Assembly: GCF_003346715.1 (NCBI RefSeq)
Contig: NZ_QQPQ01000019.1
Coordinates: 45,164 to 109,163 of the forward strand
Direction: 5' to 3'
Length of the DNA stretch: 64,000 nucleotides
Source of the DNA: Oceanispirochaeta sp. M1
Lineage (GTDB): Bacteria; Spirochaetota; Spirochaetia; DSM-2461
A model generated the notes under the pieces. That model worked only from the letters and a program-made list of their open reading frames with translations, was not told where the DNA came from and searched no databases. The position numbers and the translations under genes were made by a program. Below, one piece after another: positions 1-7,601 of the stretch; the stretch's first letter is position 1, and each line of letters opens with the position of its first letter.

Positions 1-270
1 GGTGAGGTTTTTGATTATGATTTCGGCTGTAAAACCAGGGATCACAAGCTGTTGAGAACCAGATTTGAATTCGGCGGTATGCCCTTTAACAAAGTAGGAC
101 CGACTATTACTGAGAGCTGCATTGAATGCGGTGCCTGCTTCAAAAACTGTACTTTCAAGGCTATAGAGGAGGGATCTCCCTATAGAGTCATATCCCAACG
201 CTGTGATGACTGCGGTACATGTATTGTGAACTGTCCCGTTAATGCCATTGAGCTCTCTAACGCTTTGTAA
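1..270 (+). CDS. 4Fe-4S ferredoxin-domain protein, C-terminal part (5' end outside window)
   Basis: The frame is open from base 1, so the gene starts before the window and only the last 89 residues are seen. Two CxxCxxCxxxC motifs (CIECGACFKNC and CDDCGTCIVNC, the second followed by P) should bind two [4Fe-4S] clusters. The stretch before them (KLLRTRFEFGG, then GPTI) resembles the tail of FMN split-barrel (pyridoxamine-phosphate-oxidase-like) proteins that carry a ferredoxin domain at the C-terminus. That assignment is from memory of the family and is less sure than the ferredoxin domain. A TTG at base 52 could be misread as a start, but the upstream frame is coding-like. Confidence 0.75.
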   Translation, partial: GEVFDYDFGCKTRDHKLLRTRFEFGGMPFNKVGPTITESCIECGACFKNCTFKAIEEGSPYRVISQRCDDCGTCIVNCPVNAIELSNAL

Positions 271-284
271 ACAGGTAGAAAGAG

Positions 285-1157
285 ATGAATCTGAAGGAAG
301 TAGTGCAGGAGGTTGAAGAGCAGATTGCAGGCTTATGGTACAATGACGCCTACATGACTGACATGATTAATAGAATTGATTACAGGAATTCAGAAAGAGA
401 CTCAGACTTTGAAATATTAGATCTTCAGCGTTTTTTTGCTACAAGGCCTCATGCATTACTGCAGAAGGATGTGCGCATGAATTTCTGGGCCATTCTTTAC
501 ATAACAGAAGGTCATGGATTTCATTTTGTTGACTTGATCCGTTTTCCCTATAAAAAAGGAGATATCGTATTTATTCAAAAAAATCAGATTCACCGTTTTG
601 AGATTGCGGATGGGGTGAAGGGCTATATTGTTCATATCAATGAGCCCTTTTTTTACAGGATAAAAGGGTTCAACGGAGAAGTCTTTCTGGATTTTGCAGA
701 TAAGGCTTCCGGTGTTCTCTCTTTTGATAGCTCTGCTGACAGCACAAACAGGACCCTCATCAACCTTTTACATAAAGAATATAACTGCATCACTGAGAAG
801 TTCAATATTGAATTGATTGCCTCACTATTTGAAAGTTTTATTCTTGCCTTGAAATCTCAGCTCTCTATGGAGGAGAAGATCTTCCAGTCAAAGGATTATG
901 AGAATTTCAAATTTTTCAGGCAGCTTGTTGAAGAGAATTATTCCAGGACAAAGAGTGTGGAAGATTACTCCTGTATGATGAATCTATCCAGGAAGACAGT
1001 TAATCAGGCGAGTCGAAATGTAGCGGGACTATCTGCAAAGCAGTTTATTATCAATCGTGTTCTCCTGGAGATAAAACGGTATCTCCCGAGCAATTCAGAT
1101 CCATATATAAGGATTTCGGCTATTCCGCAGCACTCTCTTATGATAAAAGTACTCTGA
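285..1157 (+). pseudogene. AraC-family transcriptional regulator, 3'-truncated by deletion
   Basis: The N-terminal ~190 residues look like an AraC-type cupin sensor (YKKGDIVFIQKNQIHRFEI). They are followed by the first helix-turn-helix of an AraC DNA-binding domain (SVEDYSCMMNLSRKTVNQ, then AKQFIINRVLLEIKRYL). The second helix-turn-helix that should follow KRYL is missing. The frame instead runs into unrelated residues and stops at 1157. From about 1073-1085 the DNA codes in another frame for the end of a metallophosphoesterase. Two genes were therefore joined by a deletion, and the protein probably no longer binds DNA normally. Confidence 0.75.
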
Positions 1158-1948
1158 GCTACCTTATAGAACCGATTCCAGGTATCCAATTTTTGATGCT
1201 TGATACAAATCTATATAAGAATAACCTCAGTAATGGATATTCAGATCCTTTAGGAGCTTTAGAGGATTCGACGAGATCCTGGATCAGAGAAAAGGCTGAG
1301 ACTGCAAAGAAAGATAATAAAAAACTCTTCGTTGCCATGCATCACAGTTTGATTGAACATAACATAATGGTAAGCCGCGGATTTACCATCCTGGACAATG
1401 ATTCATTGATAGACATGTTCACTTCCCTTCAGATTGAGGCAGTTCTGTCAGGCCATATACATATACAGGATATTATCGAAGAGCTTAGGGGACGCGGCAA
1501 AATTTATGATATAGCGACCGGTGCATTTTCTGTGTTTCCTCATAACTATGGAATTCTGGAGTTCAGTGATAAGAACTGGATCTATGAGGCTGACAATGTT
1601 GATGTTGCAGGATGGGCTGGAGAGAAGGGGATCACAGATAATAATTTACTTGATTTCGGTCAATACTCTGCAGATTTTTTCAATGGATTCTCCCATGATA
1701 TGACGAGTAGATCTTTAGCAGAAGCTGGATATGAACCTTCAGAGATTTCTGAAATGTCCAGAATTGCCGGAATCCTGAATCTGAACTTTTTTGCCGGAAC
1801 AGAAGAGAAGAATACCAGTGAGCTGGAGGGAGTTGATCTGGAAAGTCTTTTTCAGGATTCTGATTCATTTCTGTTTAAGTATCTTGAGAGTATTGTCAGA
1901 GATTCGGAGCCCTCAGATAATTATCTTGCCAATGATACCAGGCCTTAA
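1076..1948 (+). pseudogene. Metallophosphoesterase (calcineurin-like), 5'-truncated remnant
   Basis: Read from about 1076 in frame 2, the sequence gives SPEQFRSIYKDFGYSAALS, then LSYLIEPIPGIQFLMLDTN, MHHSL and SGHIH. These are the second half of a calcineurin-like phosphoesterase. The first half, with the DxH, GD and GNHD metal-binding motifs, is absent because the AraC gene abuts directly. An internal TTG at 1193 could start a 251-residue product, but it would lack most metal ligands. The remaining ~290 codons have no internal stop, so the deletion is either recent or the tail is tolerated. Confidence 0.75.
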
Positions 1949-1966
1949 AAAATATCTATTAAGGCC
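1941..1966. terminator. Inverted repeat between convergent genes
   Basis: GGCCTTAA (1941-1948) and TTAAGGCC (1959-1966) form an 8-bp stem with a 10-base loop. It overlaps the stop of the phosphoesterase remnant and lies just past the stop of the minus-strand DeoR gene. There is no clear T-run on either side, so termination activity is plausible rather than certain. Confidence 0.4.
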
Positions 1967-1974
1967 CATCTGCT

Positions 1975-2733
1975 CTACTTTACAGTTAGTATATTTATAT
2001 TATTCTCTTTAAAACTATCAATGTACTGACTGGGAAATGTGTCGCATATAAGAGTATCTATCTTGTTCAGGTCGGCAACAGAGTAAATCGATATTTTATC
2101 AAACTTATTGTAATCGGCAATCAGGTACCAGCGCTGAGCCATGGTGGGGATATGCTTGAAAATATAAGTACTTATTATTGAATCTACAGTCAGTCCGGCT
2201 TTCAGGTCCAGTCCGGATGTACTTGTAAAGGCCTTATTAACATATATATTTTCCAGCATGAGTTTGGGAGATTCCCAGCTGGAGAAGAGTGTTTTGCTGT
2301 CAGTACTCGTCACTTCTCCTCCTATTAAAAACACGCGGCTTGTATTTTTTATCAGATCCGGAAGGGCCGTTATATTATTTGTGACAACTGTAAGGTTCTG
2401 AATCCCGGCTAATTCTCTGGCGAGGATACAGCAAGTCCTGCCTGATCCGACAAAAATTGAATCTCCGTCAGCAATCTGTTCCCGTGCTTTTAGAGCCAGG
2501 GCTTTAAGAAGAGGATCTTTATACAGACTCTCCACGGGATCATCAGTTCTGGCAGATTGAGCAAGAGACGCTCCTCCGTAAAATCTAGTGGCAAATCCCT
2601 GGTTTTCCAGTTTAGCCAGATACTTCCTCACTGATACTTTACTGACATTGAACTTTTCACTTAGTTCATTGACATATACTTTCCCTGTTTTGCTTAATAG
2701 AGCTTTTATCTCTTCAATTTGAATCTCTGCCAT
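1975..2733 (-). CDS. DeoR-family transcriptional regulator
   Basis: This 252-residue protein has the normal DeoR length. The N-terminal winged helix (residues ~5-55: IEEIKALLSKTGKVYVNELS, then VSKVSVRKYLAKLENQG) is followed by the family's FYGGA motif. The C-terminal sugar-phosphate sensor has DSIFVGSGRTC, LTVVTNN and FLIGGEV, as in the ribose-isomerase-like DeoR sensor fold. It is divergent from the acyl-CoA/transketolase operon, and tandem GAAA-containing repeats lie in the intergenic region. It probably controls that operon in response to a phosphorylated sugar, but the ligand cannot be told from sequence. Confidence 0.85.
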   Translation of the reverse strand: MAEIQIEEIKALLSKTGKVYVNELSEKFNVSKVSVRKYLAKLENQGFATRFYGGASLAQSARTDDPVESLYKDPLLKALALKAREQIADGDSIFVGSGRTCCILARELAGIQNLTVVTNNITALPDLIKNTSRVFLIGGEVTSTDSKTLFSSWESPKLMLENIYVNKAFTSTSGLDLKAGLTVDSIISTYIFKHIPTMAQRWYLIADYNKFDKISIYSVADLNKIDTLICDTFPSQYIDSFKENNINILTVK

Positions 2734-2790
2734 GGTTTTTACCTCTGTAAACTTAATTATCTCTACATTAAAACAAAATCAAAAAAACAT

Positions 2791-2811
2791 CAATCGAAAC
2801 ACAATCGAAAC
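2791..2811 (+). promoter_or_regulatory. Direct repeat, candidate DeoR operator
   Basis: CAATCGAAAC occurs at 2791-2800 and again at 2802-2811, an exact 10-base repeat with 11-base spacing (one helical turn). It sits between the divergent DeoR gene and the dehydrogenase gene. DeoR-family proteins commonly bind repeated TTTC/GAAA half-sites, so this is the best operator candidate for the adjacent regulator. A related CCGATGGAAA follows at 2821. Confidence 0.55.
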
Positions 2812-2853
2812 TTTACAGTTCCGATGGAAAGGGTTAAACTATCATTAAGTAAG

Positions 2854-2867
2854 AGCAAACGTATGCT
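2854..2867 (+). promoter_or_regulatory. LacI-type operator upstream of the acyl-CoA/transketolase operon
   Basis: AGCAAACGTATGCT is palindromic apart from one base pair and has the central CG typical of LacI-family operators. It ends 22 bases before the dehydrogenase start. It shares the GCAAACGT core with the palindrome at 10799-10812 and resembles the one at 9779-9792. The LacI regulator at 8649-9659 is therefore the likely binder. Confidence 0.55.
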
Positions 2868-2889
2868 TAGGTGCATTTTGGAGGATACA

Positions 2890-4302
2890 ATGAGTCAAGA
2901 TCGAAACAAGCCGGTAGAATATATAAGAGAATTGATGAACAGAGCCCGTAAGGCACAGAAAATCGCTGAAGGCTTCTCTCAGGAGAAGGTGGATGAGCTG
3001 GCTGCGGCTATTACCTGGGAGATTGTTGCAAACGATAAGCTGGTGCAGGAACTTGCTGAGTTTTCATATGATGAATGCCGTCTCGGAGATGTCCAGTCCA
3101 AGTATATAAAAGTCACTGCAAAATGCAGGGGTGTATATTTTGATGTAAAAGATGTCAAAACCGTAGGTATCTGCGAAGAGATAAAAGGAAAAGGACTTGT
3201 CCGAATTTCTAAACCAGCAGGAGTTATCGGATCTCTGGTTCCCAGTACTCAGTCTGAAATGCATCCTCTTATTCAGGCTATTTTTGCTGTGAAAGCCCGT
3301 GATGCCGTAATCTTCTCACCACATCCCCGTGGTAAACGCACATGTGCCAAAACAGTTCAGCTCATACGAGATGTAATGAAGAAGTATGATGCTCCCGAAG
3401 ACCTCTTTATCCCTATTGAAGAGCCTTCCATTCCCCTTACCAATGAATTGATGTCTCAGTGTGATCTGGTTATGGCCACAGGCGGACAGCCCATGGTACA
3501 TGCCGCATACAGTTCCGGAACTCCAGCCTATGGTGTGGGAGCCGGAAACTCCATGATTCACATAGATAAGACAGCCGACCTGGCTGATGCAGCTGTTAAA
3601 ATAAAGGCAAGCAAAACTTTTGATACCGCCGCAGGCTGTTCCTGTGATAACAGCATTATCATTGATGAAACTGTATATGACGCCATGTTGGATGAGTTTA
3701 AAAAAGTAGGTGCCCATATGCTGAATACCGCAGAGAAGGCTAAAGTTCAGAAAGCCATCTGGCCCAACTGGCCTGCGGATCATGTATTAAACCGTGATAT
3801 TGTTGCATCCCCTATTGAAAACATAGTTAAAATCGCAGGTATTGAGGTTCCCGAAGGTACAAGCTTCCTTCTGGTGGAAGAAGAAAAAACAGGTGAAGCA
3901 ACACCTTTCTCAGGTGAAAAGATGAGCCTGGTATCCACTATTTACAAAAGCAGTGATATTGATGAAGTTATCCGTATCTCCAATGAGAACCATGCCTATT
4001 CAGGTGCCGGGCACTCTGTGGGTATTTACTCAAAAACTCCTGAAAATATTGATAAATATGCGCTGGAAACTTATACCACCAGAGTTGTTGTCAACCAGGC
4101 ACAGGGGGCCACCAATACGGGAAGTTGGACCAGTGGAATGCCTTTCACAAGCTCTCTGGGCTGCGGAACCTGGGGTGGAAACAGTGTTTCTGAGAACATC
4201 GAGCTTAAGCACTATATGAATAATACCTGGGTTATACGTGAAATCCCCAGTCGACAGCCTACTGACGAAGAACTTTTCGCCGGATTTACAGCTCGTAAGT
4301 AA
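2890..4302 (+). CDS. CoA-acylating aldehyde dehydrogenase (sulfoacetaldehyde/succinate-semialdehyde type)
   Basis: The ATG at 2890 follows a strong GGAGG at 2879-2883, giving 470 residues. A longer in-frame extension upstream overlaps the operator sites and is rejected. The protein is of the CoA-dependent aldehyde dehydrogenase class: KPAGVIGSLVPSTQ for nucleotide binding, the catalytic cysteine region AAGCSCDNS (Cys at residues 250 and 252) and a GNSMIHID motif. Enzymes of this class oxidise an aldehyde to an acyl-CoA with NAD(P)+. Resemblance is greatest to sulfoacetaldehyde (SauS-like) and succinate-semialdehyde dehydrogenases, but the substrate cannot be fixed. As first gene of the operon, next to a CoA-transferase, it may supply that enzyme with an acyl-CoA. 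Malonate semialdehyde from the inositol pathway is one candidate substrate. Confidence 0.8.
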   Translation: MSQDRNKPVEYIRELMNRARKAQKIAEGFSQEKVDELAAAITWEIVANDKLVQELAEFSYDECRLGDVQSKYIKVTAKCRGVYFDVKDVKTVGICEEIKGKGLVRISKPAGVIGSLVPSTQSEMHPLIQAIFAVKARDAVIFSPHPRGKRTCAKTVQLIRDVMKKYDAPEDLFIPIEEPSIPLTNELMSQCDLVMATGGQPMVHAAYSSGTPAYGVGAGNSMIHIDKTADLADAAVKIKASKTFDTAAGCSCDNSIIIDETVYDAMLDEFKKVGAHMLNTAEKAKVQKAIWPNWPADHVLNRDIVASPIENIVKIAGIEVPEGTSFLLVEEEKTGEATPFSGEKMSLVSTIYKSSDIDEVIRISNENHAYSGAGHSVGIYSKTPENIDKYALETYTTRVVVNQAQGATNTGSWTSGMPFTSSLGCGTWGGNSVSENIELKHYMNNTWVIREIPSRQPTDEELFAGFTARK

Positions 4303-4317
4303 AGGGAGTCCTAATCT

Positions 4318-5778
4318 ATGGATGTGATGAGTTTAAAACTTACTCCCGAAGAAGCCGCGTCTGTCATCAAAGACGGTATGACCATAGCCATGAGTGGCTG
4401 GGCCATGGCGGGATATCCCAAAGCTATCCCGGAAGAACTTGTGAAACGGAAACAGGCTGGTGAGAATCTCTCCATTAAGCTGATTACCGGGGCCAACGTA
4501 CCCTGGCTGGATGAAAAGCTCGGCAATGAGGGCATTGTTAAACGGAGAGTCCCTATGGTTGCCGGAAGAGCTCTTTCATCACAGGCGAATAATGGTTCCC
4601 TGAATTATGTGGAGCAGCAGATGTGCAAAATGCCCCGTCTTCTGAAGAGTGGAAGTTTCGGAAGTATTGATGTTGCTGTTGTGGAAGCCCTGGGGTTTGA
4701 TAAAGAGGGCAATCTTATTCCTTCCAGCTCTATAGGCATGACTCACTATCTGATGGATGCTGCAAAAGAAATTATCGTGGAGATCAATTCGGCTCAACCG
4801 CTAATCCTGAAAGAGCTTCATGATCTCCATATTCCTGCACCGGCTCCTGAAACAAGACCTATCCCACTGCTGAGAACCGGACAGAGAATCGGACAGGGTG
4901 CTATTCCGGTGGATAGCTCAAAAATTAGCGGCATTGTGGAAACTTCTATCCCCGAACGGATGACTGCCCAGGCGAAGGGGACCGAGCTTACGAATAAAAT
5001 AGCCGGTTGTCTGTTTGAGTTTCTTGAAAAGGAATACGAAGCTGATCTTCCCCCGATTCAGACTGGGTTCGGTGGATTAGCAGATTCAATTGCCCATGCC
5101 TTTCAGCATTCAAAATTCGAGAATCTTGAATTTTTCTGTGGTGGTGTGACTGAGCCGGTTCTGGAGCTGTTGGCTTCAGGTAAGGCTGCGGCCGTATCCA
5201 CTGGAGGAATCGGAATCAGTGACAGGGTCATTGAGATTCTGGAAAATACTCCTGATCTTTCAGACAAACTTGTTATTCGCAACGGTGATATTACAAACGG
5301 AGCAGAAATAATCGGACGTTTGGGGCTTATTGCTTTGAATACGGGGATTGAGATAGATATCTATGGCAATGTTAATTCCAGCCATATCGCAGGGAGCCGG
5401 GTAGTGAATGGGATAGGCGGGGGAGCAGGCTTTGCTCAGAATGCGGGACTTTCCATCTTACTGATTCCTTCTGTCGCCAGGGGTGGTGCTATTTCCGGGA
5501 TTGTTCCAATGGTTTCCCATCAGGATATCAGCGAACACGATATTGATGTGGTGGTAACAGAGAACGGCATTGCCGATCTCCGCGGTCTGGATGACTTGGA
5601 ACGGGCGGAAGCTATTATCGGAAACTGCGCGTCTGAAACTTATAGAGAGCAGTTATCCGCTTATCTCAATAAATCAAAAGAACTGTGCGGCGGACACCAT
5701 CCTCAGCTTCCGGTAGATGCCTTTGAGTGGTATCGAAGATTGAAGGACGAAGGTTCGATGCTGGAGAAAAAAGTATGA
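4318..5778 (+). CDS. Acetyl-CoA hydrolase/transferase family CoA-transferase (Cat1-like)
   Basis: The 486-residue product starts at the ATG at 4318, after AAAGGGAG. The C-terminal half carries the class I CoA-transferase signature of the Cat1/acetyl-CoA hydrolase family: IQTGFGGLADSIAHAF, IDIYGNVNSSH, GIGGGAGFAQNAG and VVTENGIADLRGL. Family members move CoA between carboxylic acids, for example from an acyl-CoA to acetate or succinate. Placed between an acyl-CoA-forming dehydrogenase and an acyl-CoA lyase, it could activate a carboxylate for the lyase or recover CoA from the dehydrogenase product. The specificity is unknown. Confidence 0.82.
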   Translation: MDVMSLKLTPEEAASVIKDGMTIAMSGWAMAGYPKAIPEELVKRKQAGENLSIKLITGANVPWLDEKLGNEGIVKRRVPMVAGRALSSQANNGSLNYVEQQMCKMPRLLKSGSFGSIDVAVVEALGFDKEGNLIPSSSIGMTHYLMDAAKEIIVEINSAQPLILKELHDLHIPAPAPETRPIPLLRTGQRIGQGAIPVDSSKISGIVETSIPERMTAQAKGTELTNKIAGCLFEFLEKEYEADLPPIQTGFGGLADSIAHAFQHSKFENLEFFCGGVTEPVLELLASGKAAAVSTGGIGISDRVIEILENTPDLSDKLVIRNGDITNGAEIIGRLGLIALNTGIEIDIYGNVNSSHIAGSRVVNGIGGGAGFAQNAGLSILLIPSVARGGAISGIVPMVSHQDISEHDIDVVVTENGIADLRGLDDLERAEAIIGNCASETYREQLSAYLNKSKELCGGHHPQLPVDAFEWYRRLKDEGSMLEKKV

Positions 5779-6662
5779 ATAAAATAGAGATCCATGAAGT
5801 CGGTCCAAGAGATGGGTTTCAGAATGTTAAAGAATATATTCCTCTGGAAACCAGAATCCATATTATTGAGGGACTCCTTAGGGCGGGAATAAAACATATT
5901 CAGATTACATCCTTTGTGAGTCCTAAAGCAATCCCTCAGATGAGAGAAGCCAGGGAGCTGACAGAATACTGTCTTGCAAATCATAAGGATGCTGATTTTT
6001 TTGCACTTGTTCCCAATCTGCGGGGTGCCGCTGCTGCCTGGGACGCAGGTCTCAGAAAAGTTTCCTATGTCGTTTCCCTGAGTGAGAGTCACAATAAGGC
6101 AAACATCAGACGATCCCATGATGAATCATTTGCAGAATTTGAAAAGATTATTTCTGAGTATCCAGAGCTGGATATCTGTCTAGATCTGGCAACCACCTTT
6201 GCCTGTCCTTTTGAGGGTATGAAAACTGCAGAAGATGTACTGCCCTTTCTCAAACCCTATGTTGAGAGCGGCATCAGGACAGTTAATCTCTGCGACACTA
6301 TCGGTATGGCCAATCCGGCTCAGGTAAGAACAATTATCAAGGCTGTTAAGGAAGAATACCCTTCGCTGGATTTGCTGGTTCATATTCATGATACCCGTAA
6401 TATGGGAATGGTAAATACTCTGGCTGCCATCGAGTGTGGTGTAGATAAGGTTCAATCCACTCTGGGAGGACTGGGGGGCTGCCCCTTTGCACCGGGAGCT
6501 TCAGGGAATCTTGCTACAGAGGATCTGGTTCATATGCTTTGTGAAATGGGCTATGAGATGAATATAGATGTACAGAAAATGATAGAGCTTGCTAAATTCC
6601 AGGCAGGGGCAATCCCTGATGGTCAGTTCAGCGGGCATCTTTATACAATTAGTAAGGAGTAA
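5775..6662 (+). CDS. Hydroxymethylglutaryl-CoA lyase-like enzyme (HMGL/DRE-TIM family)
   Basis: The start ATG at 5775 overlaps the stop of the CoA-transferase (ATGA), which implies translational coupling; an earlier in-frame start would overlap more and is rejected. The 295 residues hold the HMG-CoA lyase hallmarks: EVGPRDGFQN at residues 6-15, TSFVSPKAIPQM, CDTIGMANP, a metal-binding HIHDT and the catalytic GGLGGCPFAPGASGN with Cys236. HMG-CoA lyase cleaves a 3-hydroxyacyl-CoA to acetyl-CoA and a keto acid. No leucine or mevalonate genes are nearby, so the substrate here is probably a different 3-hydroxyacyl-CoA made by the upstream CoA enzymes. Confidence 0.85.
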   Translation: MNKIEIHEVGPRDGFQNVKEYIPLETRIHIIEGLLRAGIKHIQITSFVSPKAIPQMREARELTEYCLANHKDADFFALVPNLRGAAAAWDAGLRKVSYVVSLSESHNKANIRRSHDESFAEFEKIISEYPELDICLDLATTFACPFEGMKTAEDVLPFLKPYVESGIRTVNLCDTIGMANPAQVRTIIKAVKEEYPSLDLLVHIHDTRNMGMVNTLAAIECGVDKVQSTLGGLGGCPFAPGASGNLATEDLVHMLCEMGYEMNIDVQKMIELAKFQAGAIPDGQFSGHLYTISKE

Positions 6663-6668
6663 ATCGGA

Positions 6669-7505
6669 ATGTTAGAAGATTATACGATTGAAGAAATCCA
6701 GCAGAAAACTGTGGAGATGCGGCGTGATGTAATTGAGATGGGGTATGCTGCCCGGGGCCGGGGAGCTCATTTTGGTCCTGCCATGTCCAGTATAGAAATT
6801 ATAGCCAGCCTTTTTTTCAAGGTGATGAACCATGACCCTGAAAATCCGGAAATGCCCGAGCGTGACCGTTTTGTTCAAAGTAAGGGACATGCCTGTCTCT
6901 CCTATTATGCGGGCCTTATCGAGGCAACTTATATTCCGAAAGATGATATGTATACCTTCAAGGGTGACGGCAGTTATCTGTCAGGTCATCCCAGTCGAAA
7001 TCTGAAACACGGGATCGAAGTTTCTTCAGGAAGCCTTGGGAATGGATTTTCCGTAGCCTGTGGAATGGCTAAGGCAGCCAAAATCCAGAAAAAAGATCAT
7101 AAGGTTTACTGCCTTGTGGGTGACGGCGAGTGCAATGAAGGAATTATCTGGGAAGCGGCTATGAATGCCAGAAAGAATAAGCTGGATAATCTCGTGGCCA
7201 TCGTCGACAGGAATGGTGTTCAGCTCGCAGGTAAAACCAGTGACATCATGGATGTGGATCTGATCTCTCTCTGGAAGGCTGTAGGATGGGAAGTTCTGGT
7301 TGTTGAAGAAGGCAACGATGTTGCCTCAATGATTGCCGCCCTAAAGCAGATGAAGGATTCGAAGAACGGAAAACCTCATGTGATTATTGCCAATACAATA
7401 AAGGGGAAAGGTATTTCCTATATGGAAGGCAGCCTGAACTGGCATGCCTGTTCTATGAACCAGGAGCATTACGAACTAGCTGTTTCCGAGCTGGCAGACG
7501 CATAG
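6669..7505 (+). CDS. Transketolase N-terminal subunit (ThDP-binding half), first pair
   Basis: The 278-residue product is the N-terminal half of a split transketolase. It shows the early SSIEIIASLFF and SKGHACLSYYAG segments and SGSLGNGFSVACGMA. The ThDP/Mg2+ motif runs from GDGECNEG to IVDRNGVQL. With the next gene's product it should form a transketolase moving two-carbon ketol units between sugars or aldehydes. Split transketolases occur in specialised carbohydrate pathways, including apulose-4-phosphate and sulfosugar transketolases, as well as in pentose metabolism. A 96-base structured gap separates it from its partner. Confidence 0.88.
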   Translation: MLEDYTIEEIQQKTVEMRRDVIEMGYAARGRGAHFGPAMSSIEIIASLFFKVMNHDPENPEMPERDRFVQSKGHACLSYYAGLIEATYIPKDDMYTFKGDGSYLSGHPSRNLKHGIEVSSGSLGNGFSVACGMAKAAKIQKKDHKVYCLVGDGECNEGIIWEAAMNARKNKLDNLVAIVDRNGVQLAGKTSDIMDVDLISLWKAVGWEVLVVEEGNDVASMIAALKQMKDSKNGKPHVIIANTIKGKGISYMEGSLNWHACSMNQEHYELAVSELADA

Positions 7506-7514
7506 CTTCGATGA

Positions 7515-7583
7515 CCCCTCAGGGGAGTGGGGCCGAGAGACGGCCCTTCATAAATTAACCGCCGGTGCTGAGATGCAGCCCGG
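7515..7583 (+). promoter_or_regulatory. Three consecutive hairpins between the two transketolase genes
   Basis: Three stem-loops can be read: CCCC-TCA-GGGG (7515-7525), GGGCCG-AGAGA-CGGCCC (7530-7546), and a stem at 7562-7583 pairing CCGG/CCGG and GCTG/CAGC around AGATG with one bulged T. They fill the gap before the second transketolase gene, which has its own ribosome binding site (TAGGAGA). I do not recognise a known riboswitch, and the TPP riboswitch core is not present. It may be a processing, attenuation or translation-control element. Confidence 0.4.
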
Positions 7584-7601
7584 TCAGATAGGAGACATAG
7601 A

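Noticed and set aside
1004..1189. Minus-strand small ORF over the AraC/phosphoesterase junction
   Set aside because: It is antisense to two recognisable coding fragments and has no motif or ribosome binding site.
7515..7601. TPP riboswitch before the second transketolase subunit
   Set aside because: A CTGAGA string is present and the gene product uses ThDP, but the conserved CTGGATAATGCCAGCG core and overall TPP architecture are absent.
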